Notes: generated by a model from the sequence alone, not told the origin. 19,449 nucleotides of DNA from an uncultured Candidatus Woesearchaeota archaeon (GCA_903891505.1 CAITEO010000042.1:1-19449); one strand, 5' to 3'. Shown: positions 1-7,056, numbered from the stretch's first letter. Program-made: numbers and translations.

Positions 1-417
1 AAAGATTTTGTTTACAATCAAAAAGAGAGCATAAGCTTTGAAGGCGAAACTGGACCATACGTGCAGTATGTTCATGCAAGAATATGTTCTATTTTAAGGC
101 AAGTAGAAGATTTCAAGCCTAAATCACATTTGAACGAGCTAATATTCACACACGAAAAAGAATTCAGATTAATAACTCTGCTTTCCAACTTTCAAAAATT
201 AGTTGCTGATGCTGCAGAGCAGTACAAACCAAGCCTTGTTGCAAGGTACTTGCTTGAACTTGCGCAGGCATTCAATGAATTCTACCAAGAATGCTCTGTA
301 CTAAAAGCGGATGATGCAATTGTACGTGAATCAAGACTTCATCTTATTTATTCAACAAAGATAGTCATAAAAACTGCGCTTGGTTTGCTCGGAATAGATG
401 CTCCAGATGAGATGTGA
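1..417 (+). CDS. argS: Arginyl-tRNA synthetase, C-terminal part (partial at left edge)
   Basis: The reading frame is open from base 1 to the TGA at 415-417, so only the last 138 codons are present. ArgS is a class I aminoacyl-tRNA synthetase that charges tRNA-Arg with arginine using ATP in the cytoplasm. The visible sequence holds the end of the catalytic core, FEGETGPYVQYVHAR, which is highly characteristic of ArgS. An all-helical DALR-type anticodon-binding domain follows and ends in the usual short tail (LGLLGIDAPDEM). HARICSIL and the ALGLLGI ending fit the family closely. Nothing looks broken in this part. The catalytic HIGH-type motif and the KMSK-equivalent region lie outside the window. 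The family assignment is secure; the start cannot be seen. Confidence 0.95.
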   Translation, partial: KDFVYNQKESISFEGETGPYVQYVHARICSILRQVEDFKPKSHLNELIFTHEKEFRLITLLSNFQKLVADAAEQYKPSLVARYLLELAQAFNEFYQECSVLKADDAIVRESRLHLIYSTKIVIKTALGLLGIDAPDEM

Positions 418-452
418 TTAATTTTTGTAGAGCATAAAAAATAAAAAAAACC

Positions 453-559
453 GTATTTGTTTTGCGCGTCCGCTCCATCAAGTAAAAAACTACATAATCC
501 CGAATCTAGTATAATTGACATGATTATAGATTGGCGGACTGGCGCAAACAAACAAATAC
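453..559. repeat. Long imperfect inverted repeat between argS and the helicase fragment
   Basis: The left arm (453-473, GTATTTGTTTTGCGCG then TCCGC) is the imperfect reverse complement of the right arm (534-559, GCGGACTGGCGC then AAACAAACAAATAC). Inside lies a second dyad, AATCTA (503-508) with TAGATT (527-532). The whole could fold into a two-tier hairpin of about 107 nt. The GC-rich blocks TCCGC/GCGGA and GCGC stand out in AT-rich surroundings. I find no tRNA shape, no C/D-box motifs and no ORF in it. It may be a structured RNA, a terminator-like element or a small non-autonomous mobile remnant. Only the symmetry is directly supported. Confidence 0.6.
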
Positions 560-593
560 TAAATAACAAAATAAAAGTAATAAAGGTTCCCAA

Positions 594-1259
594 ATGAAAA
601 CTTCTGAACTCAAAAGTAAAATCCCTGAAAAAATCTATGATGTACTTGAGAAGCGAGGATTCTTAGAACTAAGACCTAGTCAAGTAAAGAGCATCGAGGC
701 AGGTTTATTCGATGATCAAAATTTACTTGTTTGCACGCCAACTGCATCAGGAAAAACCCTTGTTGCAGAACTTGCATTCCTAAATGCTGTGCTTCACGAC
801 AAAGGAAAAGCAGTTTACATAGTTCCACTGCGCGCACTTGCGTCTGAAAAATTCAGACAATTCAAACGAGACTATCCAAACCTAAAAATAAGCGTTAGCT
901 CAGGTGATCTAGACAGTCAAGATTCTCATCTCGCAGGCGCGGATGTAATTATAACAACAAGCGAGAAATTTGATTCACTTCTTCGGCATAAAGCTGAATG
1001 GATACGAAAATTGAAAACAGTTGTTATTGATGAGATTCATTTGCTCAATGATTCCTTACGTGGACCAACGCTTGAAATTATAATTACTATAATAAAAAAA
1101 GAAATGCCAAAAGCGCAAATCATTGGACTTTCTGCAACAATAGGAAACCCAGAAGAACTTGCGAACTGGCTTGATGCTAAACTCGTCAAGGATTCCTGGC
1201 GACCAGTAAAACTCAAAAAAGGAGTTTACCTGAACGGCGAAGTTACGTTCAAAGAATAG
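594..1259 (+). pseudogene. hel308: Hel308/Ski2-like DNA helicase, truncated after the first RecA domain
   Basis: The 221 residues match the N-terminal RecA-like domain of superfamily 2 Hel308 helicases. Visible motifs are a Q-motif (RPSQ, 27-30), motif I TPTASGKT (48-55), Ia PLRALA (78-83), Ib TTSEKF (121-126), motif II DEIH (146-149) and motif III SATIGN (180-185). Intact Hel308 is roughly 700 residues and acts at stalled replication forks. Here the second RecA domain with motifs IV-VI, the winged helix and the ratchet domain are all missing. Translation stops at a TAG just after the WRPV..KGVYLNGEV linker. The 134 bases before the next, opposite-strand gene cannot encode the rest. Without RecA2 it cannot be a working helicase, so I call it a remnant, although the retained N-terminus has an undamaged frame. 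An AAAGGT site (582-587) may be its RBS. Confidence 0.8.
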
Positions 1260-1264
1260 AAATT
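1230..1264 (+). repeat. Direct repeat copy 1 (3' end of the helicase fragment)
   Basis: This 35-bp segment ends the helicase fragment, including its TAG stop. It recurs at 1340-1374 with a single mismatch (ACG versus ACA). Weaker similarity extends about 10-15 bp further left. There the copies differ mostly at third codon positions (GVY versus GVH), so both derive from coding sequence rather than from a simple recent duplication. Confidence 0.85.
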
Positions 1265-1275
1265 ATCTAAACAAT

Positions 1276-1303
1276 TAGTGGCTCGAGCGGAGCGAGACCA
1301 CTA
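1276..1303. repeat. GC-rich hairpin between the two direct-repeat copies
   Basis: TAGTGGCTCG (1276-1285) can pair with CGAG-A-CCACTA (1293-1303). This gives a 10-bp stem with one bulged A and a 7-nt loop (AGCGGAG). It is much more GC-rich than its surroundings and sits just after the stop of the truncated helicase. It could be a REP-like dispersed element or a transcription-related hairpin. No second copy is in this window. Confidence 0.7.
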
Positions 1304-1339
1304 GGGCATCAACGAGCGTACTGGTTGAAAGGCGTGCAT

Positions 1340-1374
1340 CTGAACGGCGAAGTTACATTCAAAGAATAGAAATT
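1340..1374 (+). repeat. Direct repeat copy 2 (orphan copy of the helicase 3' end)
   Basis: This is the second copy of the segment at 1230-1264, 110 bp downstream. In frame it reads LKGVHLNGEVTFKE followed by the same stop codon, so it is a detached piece of a Hel308-like coding sequence. It lies just before the convergent gene ending at 1394. Confidence 0.85.
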
Positions 1375-1393
1375 GAGCCTATAGATTTTAGAT

Positions 1394-2593
1394 TTATAAT
1401 GCATTTTCTCTTGTGTAATGAACATCTATTAATTTACCCGCGCAAATGAGCGCAGAGCGCAAATGATCTAGATGAACAAGCGGTTCTTTGATTGAATCTG
1501 TTCCTAAATCAACTGCAGCATATTTTGCATAATTCATAAATTGAACTAATTTATTCTCAAAGAATCTATAGTCCCGACCTTCAAGCTTTCCTCGTCGAAC
1601 ATTCTCTTCACCATATGCTTCCAAAAGCCCTAATTTCTGAATGGATTTGACTCTTCCATCTAAATCTTGTGAATCTCTGCCAACACAATTATCAAACAAA
1701 TCGTATCCTTTACCTTCTAAAAGCGAAAAGTTATTGTCAGCATAGGCCCTCATTGCTAGATTACGAATGAACTTTTTGTCATAAAATTCCCATTTTATAT
1801 CCTTGTAAAAAGAATTCCTTCCAGAATTTATTTTACTATTTGCAAGAATTGTTAACATCTCTTCAACATCTGGCTTTATGAAATAGTATTCACCCTCTTT
1901 GTAAATAAACGTCAATCCCTTTTCCAGACCTTCTCTTGTTTTTAGAGAATAATCTTTAGCATCAAGTGCGTTGAGAATAAGATCGCTCTTGTTTGTAACT
2001 TGCAGAACCGCTGCGATCATTATTTCAGGAATATAATCTCTATTATATTCAGGCAACCGTCTAAGTCCATAAACTTCCCCGTTTGAATCTTTAACTGAAA
2101 AAGGTAATTCTTCATCACTATCATGAAGCGCCCATAGTGTTCCAAAGAAATTTGCAGGCATATTTGAATTCAAATCAAATCCTACTGCTTTCACCATAAA
2201 AGCCACTCTTAACAAATGTTTTGTGTAGGGAAGAAAACATTTTCTTTCCCTATCTAAATCATTGAATGCTTTGAAATTCTTCGCCACATATTGTGCATTA
2301 GTGCCAAACACCTCTTCAAGTAGCACCATTCTAGGTAAACGCCATTTACTTAGTGCATCATCCATTTCAATAAAATGGGGTTGATTAGCAATCTCGTTTT
2401 TTATTTTATATATCTCGTTATTCTCAATGCCAACAAAATTTCGGGGTTTTTTCCCCTCAGAAAGCAAAGGCACAATTTTATCAAGAATAAACTCATCAAT
2501 AATCTTTTGCGCTATTTTTCGCTCATTGGGTTCATATAATTCACTTATAATAGAATAATGAGGCATTTTTCCATCTAAAATACTTAGCAACAA
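1394..2593 (-). CDS. Orphan protein with weak HD-phosphohydrolase-like signature; 5' end probably frameshifted
   Basis: I do not recognise a family for this 399-residue protein. A possible HD-domain signature is visible: KHLLR (H126), ALHDSDEE (H157, D158, E161, E162), then VTNKSDLILN around 199-208. The spacing faintly resembles RelA/SpoT-type HD domains, but I would not assign a substrate. TTG at 2593 is the only standard in-frame start, yet it lies inside the coding region. The frame stays open upstream and reads GIKIPNGYRLSDGIEARRR. An ATG at 2669 with a TATA box behind it fits as the true start, but it sits one base out of frame across a run of five G (2663-2667). Four G would give M-G-I-K-I-P in frame. 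The gene is therefore either a frameshift mutant, an assembly error or a slippage-controlled gene. It faces the truncated helicase tail to tail and is divergent from the YkgJ-like gene. Confidence 0.6.
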   Translation of the reverse strand: MLLSILDGKMPHYSIISELYEPNERKIAQKIIDEFILDKIVPLLSEGKKPRNFVGIENNEIYKIKNEIANQPHFIEMDDALSKWRLPRMVLLEEVFGTNAQYVAKNFKAFNDLDRERKCFLPYTKHLLRVAFMVKAVGFDLNSNMPANFFGTLWALHDSDEELPFSVKDSNGEVYGLRRLPEYNRDYIPEIMIAAVLQVTNKSDLILNALDAKDYSLKTREGLEKGLTFIYKEGEYYFIKPDVEEMLTILANSKINSGRNSFYKDIKWEFYDKKFIRNLAMRAYADNNFSLLEGKGYDLFDNCVGRDSQDLDGRVKSIQKLGLLEAYGEENVRRGKLEGRDYRFFENKLVQFMNYAKYAAVDLGTDSIKEPLVHLDHLRSALICAGKLIDVHYTRENAL

Positions 2594-2662
2594 TTCTTCT
2601 GCTGGCTTTCTTCGTCTAGCCTCTATTCCATCACTTAATCTGTATCCGTTTGGAATTTTTAT

Positions 2663-2669
2663 CCCCCAT
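2663..2669 (-). other. G5 homopolymer frameshift site after candidate ATG
   Basis: On the minus strand, ATG (2669-2667) runs into a tract of five G (2667-2663). As written, this ATG opens a 12-codon peptide ending in TGA. Removing one G joins it to the 25-codon open extension upstream of the TTG at 2593. Confidence 0.6.
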
Positions 2670-2702
2670 TAATATTACCTACTTTATAGCGATTACGGCT
2701 AA

Positions 2703-2714
2703 ATTTATATATTT
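2703..2714 (-). promoter_or_regulatory. TATA box for the minus-strand HD-like gene
   Basis: On the minus strand this reads TAAAATATATAAAT. It is centred about 40 nt upstream of the ATG at 2669, which predicts a short leader of roughly 14 nt. The position argues that the gene starts near 2669 and not at the internal TTG. Confidence 0.5.
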
Positions 2715-2730
2715 TACACTATATTTCCAC

Positions 2731-2738
2731 TATATAAG
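2731..2738 (+). promoter_or_regulatory. TATA box for the YkgJ-like gene
   Basis: TATATAAG is centred about 26 nt upstream of the ATG at 2760, the spacing expected between an archaeal TATA box and the transcription start. The mRNA should be leaderless, which supports this start codon. Confidence 0.65.
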
Positions 2739-2759
2739 CCCATTTGAAGGCGCGATTCC

Positions 2760-3212
2760 ATGAAAAAAGACTCTGGCAAAGACTCAATCAACCACTCAAA
2801 TAAAGACTCGAAATCAACAATTGACCCGAACAATAATGCAAACAAAGACTCAAATTCATCCAGATTTGGATCCAGTAATCCTTGCTCGCCCTGCATAAGG
2901 TGCTGCCAGGGGCAACTAATCAAAATTACTGAAGAAGATATACTACGATGGAAGCGCGAGCAGAGATACGATATTTTACTTTGCATGGAAACTTGGACGG
3001 ATGGAATTCCTTTCCTAATTCAAAAAAAAGACAAAACTGAATGCACATTTTTAACAGATAAAGGCTGCAGCATACACGAGACTCGTCCTGAAATCTGCGT
3101 TAAATTTCCTGCAAGCTACACTCACGCAAAAGAGATGGATTGTAAACTATCTGATCTCTTCAAAGATAAAACAAAAGAGACTAGCATACAAACAACAAAA
3201 AAAAACGAATAA
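2760..3212 (+). CDS. YkgJ-family cysteine-cluster protein
   Basis: The 150-residue protein carries the CxxCxxCC signature (C42, C45, C48, C49) followed by C95, C103 and RPEIC (R109-C113). This is the pattern of the YkgJ-type putative zinc- or iron-chelating family (PF03692). The function of the family is not well established; metal binding is inferred from the conserved cysteines. Residues 1-40 are a polar, low-complexity leader with repeated KDS/NKDS units, unusual for this compact family and probably disordered. The well-placed TATA box supports keeping this N-terminus rather than choosing a later start. No operon partner is apparent: the upstream gene is divergent and HerA begins 96 bp downstream. 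Confidence 0.8.
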   Translation: MKKDSGKDSINHSNKDSKSTIDPNNNANKDSNSSRFGSSNPCSPCIRCCQGQLIKITEEDILRWKREQRYDILLCMETWTDGIPFLIQKKDKTECTFLTDKGCSIHETRPEICVKFPASYTHAKEMDCKLSDLFKDKTKETSIQTTKKNE

Positions 3213-3308
3213 CGACAAATTAGAAAAAATCACGATCCAAAACGAATCAAGACAAAAACAATAGGAAAATAATTAAAAGAACAAGAATACTAATCATTCT
3301 AAAACAAA

Positions 3309-5264
3309 ATGGCGCTCGGTAAAATAGTAGGAAAGACAACAACGAACGAATTCGAGTTTGTTGTAGAACAAGAAACTAAGAAGTTCGAGTACGTTGAAGT
3401 AAATCATAAAAATTATGGACGAGTTCTCTGCCAAATTGATGAAATTGAGCGTGACGAAGATAATGAAATTGCTCATTGCATAGTTCTTGGCTACAAAGAT
3501 GATGAAAAAGTCAAAACTCCAAGAATACCATTTGAGCCAGGCGCTGAAGTAAGCCTCGCCGAGGATGATTTAATAAAAAGTATCATAAAACTAGATAATC
3601 CTCAAAGCGGAGCGCAGATGGGAAAACTAGACGGAAAAGACATCGATGTCTTTCTAGATTTGAACAAAATATTATCCATGCACATGTCTGTTCTTGCAAA
3701 ATCAGGCTCTGGAAAATCATATGCAGTAGGCGTTCTAATTGAAGAAATGATTACACGAAATATTCCTCTTCTAGTTATTGATCCGCACGGAGAATACTCA
3801 ACGTTAAAATTCAAGAACAATAGCAAGGACGATATCAAAAAATTAAAAGGGTTCAATCTTAAACCACAGGCATTTAATGTCCAGGAATTTGGAGATCCGA
3901 ATATTGTTCCAGGAGTTCGGCCAATTCGTCTCGGCGGGAGCGCAGATAAAGATGAACTTATTCATTTGATGCCAAGCAAACTAACGAACGCACAACTCGC
4001 AGTATTATTTAGCAGTTTAAAAAGTATAAAGACTCCTGATTTTGGTTCACTAATAGGCGCACTTGAAGCTGAAGAGAGCAACGCTAAATGGGTTCTAATT
4101 AGCATGATTGAAAGATTGCACAATCTTGAAATATTCTCGGAAAGCAACGTTTCATACAACGAATTTCTAAAACCTGGAGTTTGTAGCATAATAAACATGA
4201 AAGGAGTCGACCCAGAAGTTCAAGAACTTATCGTATATAAATTATGCAAGGACTTGTTTGAACTTCGTAAAAAAGGAAAACTTCCTCCATTCTTCTTGAT
4301 TATTGAGGAAGCGCACAATTATTGCCCTGAAAGAAGCTTCGGCGAGACAAAAGCGAGCAAGATAATTAGAAATATTGCTTCCGAGGGAAGAAAATTCGGC
4401 CTTGGCCTTTGCGTAATTAGCCAAAGACCTGCAAGAGTCGACAAATCAATCCTTAGCCAGTGCTCAACGCAGCTTGTACTAAAAGTTACAAATCCAAACG
4501 ATCTAAAAGCAATAACTGCATCAATCGAAGGACTCACTTCCTCAACAGAAAAAGAAATTCAAAATTTACAAATAGGAACAGCGCTCGTTACTGGTCTTAC
4601 CGAAGTTCCGCTCTTCATCAATATCCGCCCAAGAAAGAGTTTGCACGGCGGAAAAGCAAAAGCATTCATAGAAGATAGTACATTCGTTGAGAAAGTTGAT
4701 GAATTCAAAGAAAAAAAGATCCTTCCAATAATAAAGCCAGCTAATTTCTCAAAAGCACTTCAGGGAAATATGCGCACAATACTTGTTCCTTGCTACAACT
4801 TTTTATGCGTCGATGAAGGAGTTGAATTCAACCTTTTAATTGAAATGGCAAACGGCGGAATAGTATTTGATAAAGAGAATTTTAAGACGAAACTTTTGCC
4901 AGATATGAAACTTATTGATCAGAAAAAAATAAATATCCTAAGGTATGCATTCAAGAAAAATAAATTCAAAGAAGCAGATTTAATTTCAGCACTTGGCTTG
5001 AACCTTGGAATAAACGAAGATCTCGCATACCTTGCAAAGATAGGCTACTTGAATAAAGTTGGCGACGTATATTCTCTTTCAGACAAATACGTATTCTCAA
5101 AACTATCGAACCAAAAAAATAGTTTTATAATTGAATCTGAAGAAATTGGATACGATGAAAAACTACCAACAAAAGTAAACCTCGACGACATAATCGAAAG
5201 ACTAAAAGCATTCACAACAATCAAAGATAGAACTGAATGCTACCTTGTTACGCTTGAAGATTAG
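3309..5264 (+). CDS. herA: HerA-type DNA translocase/helicase ATPase
   Basis: HerA is a hexameric FtsK/HerA-superfamily ATPase. In archaea it works with the nuclease NurA and Mre11-Rad50 in DNA end resection. The 651 residues begin with a HAS-barrel-like N-terminal domain (about 1-110). The ATPase core follows: Walker A AKSGSGKS (130-137), the conserved LLVIDPHGEY strand (154-163), Walker B FFLIIEEAHNY (328-338) with acidic E333/E334, and the GLGLCVISQRP segment (365-374) with the sensor Gln372. About 200 further residues (450-651) include a helical, winged-helix-like tail (roughly 545-600) that I cannot assign precisely. No nurA, mre11 or rad50 lies within the window. The ATG follows an AT-rich region with a weak TATA-like AATTAAAAG at 3271. 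The gene is convergent with tfs. Confidence 0.88.
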   Translation: MALGKIVGKTTTNEFEFVVEQETKKFEYVEVNHKNYGRVLCQIDEIERDEDNEIAHCIVLGYKDDEKVKTPRIPFEPGAEVSLAEDDLIKSIIKLDNPQSGAQMGKLDGKDIDVFLDLNKILSMHMSVLAKSGSGKSYAVGVLIEEMITRNIPLLVIDPHGEYSTLKFKNNSKDDIKKLKGFNLKPQAFNVQEFGDPNIVPGVRPIRLGGSADKDELIHLMPSKLTNAQLAVLFSSLKSIKTPDFGSLIGALEAEESNAKWVLISMIERLHNLEIFSESNVSYNEFLKPGVCSIINMKGVDPEVQELIVYKLCKDLFELRKKGKLPPFFLIIEEAHNYCPERSFGETKASKIIRNIASEGRKFGLGLCVISQRPARVDKSILSQCSTQLVLKVTNPNDLKAITASIEGLTSSTEKEIQNLQIGTALVTGLTEVPLFINIRPRKSLHGGKAKAFIEDSTFVEKVDEFKEKKILPIIKPANFSKALQGNMRTILVPCYNFLCVDEGVEFNLLIEMANGGIVFDKENFKTKLLPDMKLIDQKKINILRYAFKKNKFKEADLISALGLNLGINEDLAYLAKIGYLNKVGDVYSLSDKYVFSKLSNQKNSFIIESEEIGYDEKLPTKVNLDDIIERLKAFTTIKDRTECYLVTLED

Positions 5265-5301
5265 AACAAAATTAAAATACGTTTCTCAAGTTGAACTTTA
5301 T

Positions 5302-5598
5302 CTACTTATAATCTCGCCAGGTGTGGCCACACTTCTTGCATTTTAAGAATTTAGTTTCAGGTTCGTCGCCCGCACGCGTTTGTACCAACCAGAATACTGC
5401 TTTATTGTGTTTGCACTTAGGACATTCAGCATCTGTTTCTGGAAGAAGAGAATCTTCCTCGTTCCCAACAACATCTATTTTGTCAATCTTTGTTTTCAAC
5501 TCTTCTTTCACTTCAAAAGTACTTTCTTCTTTGAGAACATAGCCACAGCTACAATTCTTTGAGAACATCAAAGATCCGCACTTAGGACAAAACATCAT
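5302..5598 (-). CDS. tfs: Transcription factor S (TFIIS/Rpb9-like RNA polymerase cleavage factor)
   Basis: From the ATG at 5598 (or 5595) the protein has about 98 residues, the usual size for archaeal TFS. It rescues backtracked RNA polymerase by stimulating cleavage of the nascent RNA. An N-terminal zinc ribbon is formed by C4, C7, C16 and C18. The C-terminal zinc ribbon is C59, C62, C87 and C90, and it carries the QTRAGDEPET loop. The acidic D78-E79 pair of that loop is the catalytic hairpin that enters the polymerase active site. The frame is open for 50 more codons upstream, but that stretch is hydrophobic and unlike TFS. A TATA box 27 nt before the ATG supports the short form and a leaderless mRNA. 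All key residues are present. The radical SAM gene lies 97 bp upstream on the same strand. Confidence 0.93.
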   Translation of the reverse strand: MMFCPKCGSLMFSKNCSCGYVLKEESTFEVKEELKTKIDKIDVVGNEEDSLLPETDAECPKCKHNKAVFWLVQTRAGDEPETKFLKCKKCGHTWRDYK

Positions 5599-5619
5599 GA
5601 AATTGAAAAATGTTTTTTG

Positions 5620-5630
5620 ATTTAAATAAC
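5620..5630 (-). promoter_or_regulatory. TATA box for tfs
   Basis: On the minus strand this reads GTTATTTAAA, centred about 27 nt upstream of the ATG at 5598. It predicts a leaderless tfs transcript separate from the radical SAM gene, and it fixes the tfs start. Confidence 0.6.
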
Positions 5631-5695
5631 TTACGCATTGAAAAATACAAAATAGAAAAACTGGCAACGCAACACTCAACAGATTACACAGATAA

Positions 5696-6928
5696 TTAGC
5701 AAGGCACTGCTGTGTAAATGTTATGTTTGTCTCGAAGAAGCTTAACATTGATGCTGCCTGATTCTTTTTTACAATTATAAACCATTATGCATCTATCTTT
5801 CACAACACCAATCATTTCTCCCTTTGCTCGCCCAGGTAATTTTAATTCTACTTTTATTATCTGTCCTTTCTTGAATGGCTTCGGAAGAGTTTCATCGTAT
5901 TCTATACCAAACAAATTTTCTTTAATTATTAACGTTACATTATGTTCCTTCTCTTTTTGCTTTAAGAGTTCAAAGAAATTATCCCAAGGCATTTCTTTTG
6001 CCGCATTTCGCCCTCCTTTATAGCTAAGGAAATTCTGTATTCCAATTGTTGGATATTTTTTGTTTTTTATCTTCTTTGAAAGTTCAATTATATCATCAAT
6101 ATCTTGCTCGTTTTTGCCTGGAACTAAAACAGGCGCGAGTAGCACATCAATTTTTCCTTCACAGTATTTGATCATTTCAAGAACCAAATCAACATTATAT
6201 GGTGTGCTTGCAAGTTGTGATGCACGTGCTTTGTCAAGTGAATGAATTGAAATATTTATTCTTGTGAGACCTGCTTTTTCTAGGTCATCAATAAGTTTTT
6301 TGTTCAACAACGTTCCATTAGTGTTAATTGAGACCACAGCAACATTTGGTGTTTCTTTCAAATCTTTTACTAACTGAACTAATCTCGGATAAATGAGCGG
6401 CTCCCCTTGAGGGTTTATGCTCGCTTCAATCGGATGCTTCTTTATAGATGCGAGTTTTCTGAATTCAGAAATTAGATATTCTTCCTCTATAAGAATATCC
6501 TTATAGTCATTCTCTCCTTCGTTCACTGAGCAAAATACACAACTTAAATTGCACCCGGTTGATGGCTTTACTTCAATTATGTTCGTTCCGCGATCAACAA
6601 GTCCAAACTCATTTGCTCCAATGAGCGGAACATCCGATGCCTCACTAATGTAAACAGTCTTTTTTTCCCTCACTTTGTTGATAAGGTTTTTGAGTCCTTT
6701 CTCTACAAGATTACTTAGCTTTTGTCTTGCGCGTTTCTCTACACAATCAAAAATAATAGCACCATCATCAAGTCTAAATGCTGCTATTTCCTCAAGTTCA
6801 GATTTCTTTATTGTGAAATAATAATGATCTAGAAATTCGCCTATAACTACATTCGAGCCATACATTTCTTTTACTTTACTAGCTGGCTCTTTGAACTTCA
6901 AATCCTCGAAACCAATTCTTGTTTCCAC
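5696..6928 (-). CDS. Radical SAM protein with C-terminal TRAM domain
   Basis: The 410-residue protein has the radical SAM [4Fe-4S] motif CNLSCVFC (C126, C130, C133). The INPQGEPL segment and the SINTNGTLL strand of the SAM barrel follow. A TRAM-like beta domain occupies about 355-395 (FKKGQIIKVELKLPGRAKGE, with GVVKDRCIMV after it). The N-terminal 120 residues form a separate uncharacterised domain. This arrangement fits the archaeal predicted Fe-S oxidoreductase group usually placed in COG2100. TRAM domains typically bind RNA, so an RNA-modification role is plausible but not shown. It lacks the N-terminal MTTase domain of the MiaB family. Translation starts at GTG 6928, placed by a TATA box 27 nt upstream, so the mRNA is probably leaderless. 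Confidence 0.85.
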   Translation of the reverse strand: METRIGFEDLKFKEPASKVKEMYGSNVVIGEFLDHYYFTIKKSELEEIAAFRLDDGAIIFDCVEKRARQKLSNLVEKGLKNLINKVREKKTVYISEASDVPLIGANEFGLVDRGTNIIEVKPSTGCNLSCVFCSVNEGENDYKDILIEEEYLISEFRKLASIKKHPIEASINPQGEPLIYPRLVQLVKDLKETPNVAVVSINTNGTLLNKKLIDDLEKAGLTRINISIHSLDKARASQLASTPYNVDLVLEMIKYCEGKIDVLLAPVLVPGKNEQDIDDIIELSKKIKNKKYPTIGIQNFLSYKGGRNAAKEMPWDNFFELLKQKEKEHNVTLIIKENLFGIEYDETLPKPFKKGQIIKVELKLPGRAKGEMIGVVKDRCIMVYNCKKESGSINVKLLRDKHNIYTAVPC

Positions 6929-6949
6929 ACGTAAAGAACCTTTCTTTGT

Positions 6950-6960
6950 TTTATATATTT
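6950..6960 (-). promoter_or_regulatory. TATA box for the radical SAM gene
   Basis: On the minus strand this reads AAATATATAAA, centred about 27 nt upstream of the GTG at 6928. It supports that start codon and a leaderless message. The core is nearly palindromic and could also act rightwards, but the rightward gene has its own TATA-like box nearer to its start. Confidence 0.65.
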
Positions 6961-7021
6961 TGATGCTTAAGTGCTTAATTTAACCCTAATTCGCCATTTT
7001 AATACACAATTAAGGGCAAAC

Positions 7022-7031
7022 TTTATTAAAA
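7022..7031 (+). promoter_or_regulatory. TATA-like box for the orphan gene at 7064
   Basis: TTTATTAAAA lies about 25 nt before the G-rich RBS at 7051 and about 38 nt before the TTG at 7064. It predicts a short leader containing the RBS. Confidence 0.4.
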
Positions 7032-7050
7032 CTAGAATTAAACTACATTT

Positions 7051-7056
7051 AGGGGG
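7051..7056 (+). promoter_or_regulatory. Shine-Dalgarno site selecting the TTG start at 7064
   Basis: AGGGGG lies 7 nt before the TTG at 7064-7066. It is the only strong SD-like site near the beginning of this gene, and it argues against the upstream ATG at 6971. Confidence 0.55.

Noticed and set aside
453..559. Possible tRNA or C/D-box RNA in the inverted repeat
   Set aside because: No T-arm consensus, anticodon-arm geometry, or C and D boxes could be fitted on either strand.
348..593. Minus-strand ORF of 81 codons covering the argS end and the intergenic repeat
   Set aside because: It overlaps the argS coding end and the inverted repeat, has no motif and reads like translated AT-rich noncoding DNA.
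1260..1393. Frameshifted continuation of the helicase
   Set aside because: The space is too short for RecA2 and later domains, and the only helicase-like piece is a copy of the segment already translated.
2714..2986. Minus-strand ORF opposite the YkgJ-like gene
   Set aside because: It is a shadow of the KDS-repeat coding region; the plus strand has the cysteine motif and a well-placed promoter.
5599..5748. Fifty-codon N-terminal extension of transcription factor S
   Set aside because: It is unlike TFS, overlaps the radical SAM stop region and lies upstream of the TATA-predicted start.
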